Shown here in pieces: positions 60,960 to 64,000 of a DNA stretch of 64,000 nucleotides. The DNA is from Aphrophora alni (taxonomy: Eukaryota > Arthropoda > Insecta > Hemiptera > Aphrophoridae), in assembly GCA_963513935.1 (NCBI GenBank), contig OY740768.1:39674368-39738367 (forward strand). The letters are read 5' to 3'. The notes below the pieces were generated by a model. The model ran no database searches. It was given only the letters and a program-made list of their open reading frames with translations, and was not told where the DNA came from. Each line of letters starts with the position of its first letter. Position 1 is the stretch's first letter. Made by a program: the position numbers and the translations under genes.

Positions 60960-61180
60960 TTGGATTGGAGGATGAATGTAACTTGCATGCAATTTAAGTA
61001 ACTCTGCTTTAAAGTGTATCTAATTAATTGTTCATTGTAGTAATATAACGATTGGTTATAATGCAGGTCCTAATAATGTGTCATTTATAGAATTATAACA
61101 TATTTAAATTCAAAAAACATTGTGATACATTATACTTGAAAATAGATTCATATTTTTTTTTTTCCTGGGCTTTGATTAAA
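60960..61180 (+). repeat. Local diverged repeat F, copy 1
   Basis: Aligns with 62235-62460: GTAGTAATATAACGATTGGTTA against GTAGTGATTTTATGATTGGTTA, then CCTAATAATGTGTCATTTAT against CCAATAATGTGCCTTTAATC, CATTATACTTGA and CTGGCTTTG/CTGGGCTTTG. Confidence 0.6.
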
Positions 61181-62234
61181 TAAAAATTATTACGATTTTA
61201 ACATTAGGTTCTATCTAGAATGTTTTAATAGAAAACAAATGTGTGTTTACGTAAGTTATATCTATTCCGACAAATAATATATCATAAATGGTTTAATTGA
61301 CGTTGAGAAATTTTAAATCATTGGACACCAAAAATAAGACCTTATGAAATAAAATATTTTTTGTTTTGAGATAAGTTTTAATTATTTTTCATGGATTTAA
61401 ATTGGAGCTTCTGATGATGAGATAAGTTAGAAACGAGATGAAAGGTGGAACGATTTGATATTTCTGGTAAAAAAGTAGGATTGAAGTATTGTGAGTTACT
61501 AAATATGTCTACATTAAAAATAATTAAACGTTTAGTTAACAATATATGATATCTACGAAATCATACGTAATGGCATCATGTCTGAAGATTTATTGGAAGA
61601 GAATGGAGATCGAACATCAATCATAATAATAAATTACTTTTTAATGAATATAAATCAATTAAGGATTAAATAAATCAATAAAGCTGAAGTTTCAAAAAAA
61701 AAATTAATATAAATGAGCACATTTATATTATTAAAAAATAATTTTGAAACTTTAACTTTATTGTTTTATTTAATCATTGATATTGAGTTTCAACAAGAAA
61801 TATCTGCTGTTACATTAAATACAAATCAATTAAACAAGAAAAAAAAACAATATGATCAAAAACAAATAATAACAATACTAAAATTTGGTATTTTAATACA
61901 TGAACGAACATAAAAATGGTACAATATGACTGTATTTGATTTTAATTGATCCATAAACAATATGTTACAAACAATGTTAACTTAACGTTCATTAAAACTA
62001 CGTACGTTTAATGATGTTTCCTAGATTGATTTGTTATTTGATGTGGACCATCATTATTTTTATCAAAGTAGTGATTTCTTTACAACAAATTCTAAAATGA
62101 CCTAATGTATATTTGTTAAATAAGGAATACATTTTTTTTTGTATAGACATGAAAAGACTCTGTATACTGTTTGAGGAGAAGAAGTTTTATTTTACTAGTG
62201 CTGGTTATAGTTCAAAATTGCTAACTGAATAAAA
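61181..62234. other. AT-rich non-coding stretch between repeat copies
   Basis: Contains a weak hammerhead-like string (CTGATGA at 61412 with GAAAC following near 61432) and the low-complexity plus frame 61713-61913. No gene seen. Confidence 0.5.
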
Positions 62235-62560
62235 AGTCTAAATTTTTCATAACTGTACACAAACATTACATACAATTCAATTAATGTATATTTAATTATT
62301 TATTCAATGTAGTGATTTTATGATTGGTTAATTAATGCTAGAACCAATAATGTGCCTTTAATCGAATTATAACAGATTTAACCACAAAGGACTACTAGTA
62401 GTAATTCATTATACTTGATAATTGAATTATAATTATCTCCTGGCTTTGTAAAATCGAAATCAAATTCAAGATTAGAGAAAATTATCTGTAAATGATTGGA
62501 TGATGAGTGTAGAATAAATTGTAATTTAATTCACTCTTCATTTAAAAGATTCCATTATAT
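62235..62560 (+). repeat. Local diverged repeat F, copy 2 plus start of a third
   Basis: Copy 2 covers 62235-62460. At 62495-62555 ATTGGATGATGAGTGTA resembles ATTGGAGGATGAATGTA at the head of copy 1 (60964), suggesting a partial third unit. Confidence 0.5.
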
Positions 62561-63129
62561 AATTTCTGTTTCTAAATTTTTGAACAGAAATTGACTTTTT
62601 TTTTTACCGAAATTAAAAGCGTGATGACAAAAAATATTTAAAAAAAAAACTATATATATTATACATACATTTATGTGTTGTTTCGAAACTTAACAAATTC
62701 GCGTCTATTTCATTTCGTTTCCATCAAAAATTACTAAGCTACCGATTTTCTTATGTTTTCCAGTGAAAAATCGTCACCTTGTACTTCTCAAAAATAAGTA
62801 TTACAAAGTAGGTTTAAGTAATAACGTACTTCAAAAGCCATCGAAAAAATTAAATATTGTTCAAATCAAAATTGGTTCTATCTTTGTTGTTATTTTTATA
62901 TGAGTCCAAAACGTATATTCCCATGTCATTAACATAAATTCGATATATAATATATTGCTAACAGTCTATCAGAGAAAATTTCAAACATTCTACAACACAT
63001 TTAAACAAAATATTTATTAATGGTAAAAAAATAGACATTGAGTATATTTGTCGTTTGTTTAATTTGAGTTCATTACAATTTGAGTAAGAAACAGCTATGC
63101 ACACAATTTAATTTTATTTAAAGCTGAGG
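62561..63129. other. AT-rich non-coding stretch
   Basis: Nothing recognisable. Confidence 0.5.
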
Positions 63130-63179
63130 TTCTGCAATTTGGCGATTTCAGTAAGTGTAATACTTGAAAATGTCATTTG

Positions 63180-63480
63180 TTTACTTAGGACAAGTAAGTA
63201 CAACAATTCCGGCACTCGATACCAAGTTTTCTCCTACCGTCCAATAATTACTGCTGCGAACGTTTGTGGTGAATGTAAATGTCAAATCATTTATGGGGGG
63301 GGGGGGGGTAATGCTACATTCCGTCCCTTGCGTTTCTATTCTATTTATTTTAAATGTAATGTGATTTTTGTAAGGAGGTTTTGCCGCCCAGTCTTTTACG
63401 ATCCGCCTTTCCAATCTACCATCATCGACATTTGACCAAATCATTTCATGTTCTTAATCTCTACCGGGTCAGTAATCTTC
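63180..63480 (-). pseudogene. Possible decayed C-terminal tail of a non-LTR reverse transcriptase
   Basis: In a GC-richer patch the minus strand reads VDDGRLERRIVKDW, preceded in a shifted frame by IKNMK then FGQM (about 63460-63430). Together these resemble the tail motif WxGHVxRMDDxRLxKxxxxW of many non-LTR polymerases. One frameshift and one stop are needed. The open frame (63181-63444) also crosses a run of 14 G (63295-63308). Weak, motif-only call. Confidence 0.3.
63295..63308 (+). repeat. Poly-G tract (14 G)
   Basis: Fourteen consecutive G; with 1082-1091 and 13124-13136 one of three homopolymeric G/C tracts of ten or more bases in a very AT-rich window. C-run of eight at 63622-63629 nearby. 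Confidence 0.95.
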
Positions 63481-64000
63481 ATCTATATTTTCATCCTTTT
63501 CCTTTCTTCACTCTATTCCGACGAATGGTTGTTCAACATCAATAGTTCTTCTTCATTGACCGGAATTTATTACGAGTTTCCTTTCCTAGTGGAAAAATTT
63601 TCCACTCGGTACGTAACATAGCCCCCCCCACCACCCAAAACCATCTTATACACTGAACGTTTTGTTCTTCCACTATAGGACGATTCTACAATATAGGTTG
63701 CAACTTTGTTATCTACTCTAATATCCCATCGACTATCGGCTATTTAAAGAATCTCAGCTATTTCACTTTTTGCATTAATTTTATAGTTCAATTACCGGTC
63801 TATTACTGATATATAAGATAACATTGTACATTTTTTAAAAGGTAGACGAAACACTAGATATATTTACACCTAAGAGTTTATTTTTCGAGCGTCTGCCAAA
63901 TTATGCAAATATGATATATTAGTAACTAATAAAGTAAAAATTATTATTCAATAATTATTTTTACTAACCTTTTTTTACTAAAAATATAGGGCAAATAATA
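63481..64000. other. Non-coding, GC-richer then AT-rich
   Basis: Includes the C run at 63622-63629 and a small stem TGGAAAAATTTTCCA (about 63591-63605). No gene seen. Confidence 0.5.

Noticed and set aside
61410..61440. Hammerhead ribozyme (CTGATGA followed by GAAACGA)
   Set aside because: Stem II and stem III pairing are poor and there is no inverted partner nearby.

Overview
This is an AT-rich (roughly three-quarters A+T by eye) stretch of animal nuclear DNA. Long TA and CT microsatellites, many diverged dispersed repeats and retrotransposon relics point to an invertebrate, most likely an arthropod, but nothing seen fixes the species. I found no convincing host gene, tRNA, rRNA or CRISPR. 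Almost all short reading frames look like chance openings in AT-rich DNA.

The only long coding region is a non-LTR retrotransposon on the minus strand, about 31239-35455. Its 1247-residue polyprotein carries an APE-type endonuclease, a reverse transcriptase with YADD, an RNase H domain and a C-terminal CCHC motif. At its 5' end, 35455-35381, the sequence can be folded as an HDV-like self-cleaving ribozyme. One amber codon (35140-35138) separates a 67-residue leader frame from the polymerase in the same frame, and no ORF1 RNA-binding or zinc-knuckle body lies between them. A 99-bp segment abutting the ribozyme start recurs 4.9 kb away with one mismatch.

Two loci are long inverted repeats carrying hammerhead ribozyme motifs in both arms, in opposite orientations: 8843-9070 (arms nearly perfect, ribozyme nearly complete) and about 30807-31158 (older, decayed). 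This architecture suits Penelope-like elements or derivatives known to carry minimal type I hammerheads. A related relic lies near 10945-11180.

Decayed non-LTR fragments were recovered by frame-hopping translation: an ORF1 relic (1-720, minus), an endonuclease/RT relic (12540-13340, plus), a Jockey-like endonuclease relic (13555-14015, plus), an RT-palm relic (23640-23990, plus) and a possible RT C-terminal relic (63180-63480, minus). At least four dispersed families have two copies each in the window (20.9/51.9 kb; 11.8/40.9 kb; 43.3/57.7 kb inverted; 18.0/56.4 kb inverted). There are also local duplications at 14.8/15.6, 17.0/17.2 and 61.0/62.3 kb and a three-copy satellite of about 168 bp at 37864-38340.

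Overall the window looks like an intergenic or intronic retroelement graveyard. The most informative content is self-cleaving RNA motifs tied to two classes of retroelement.
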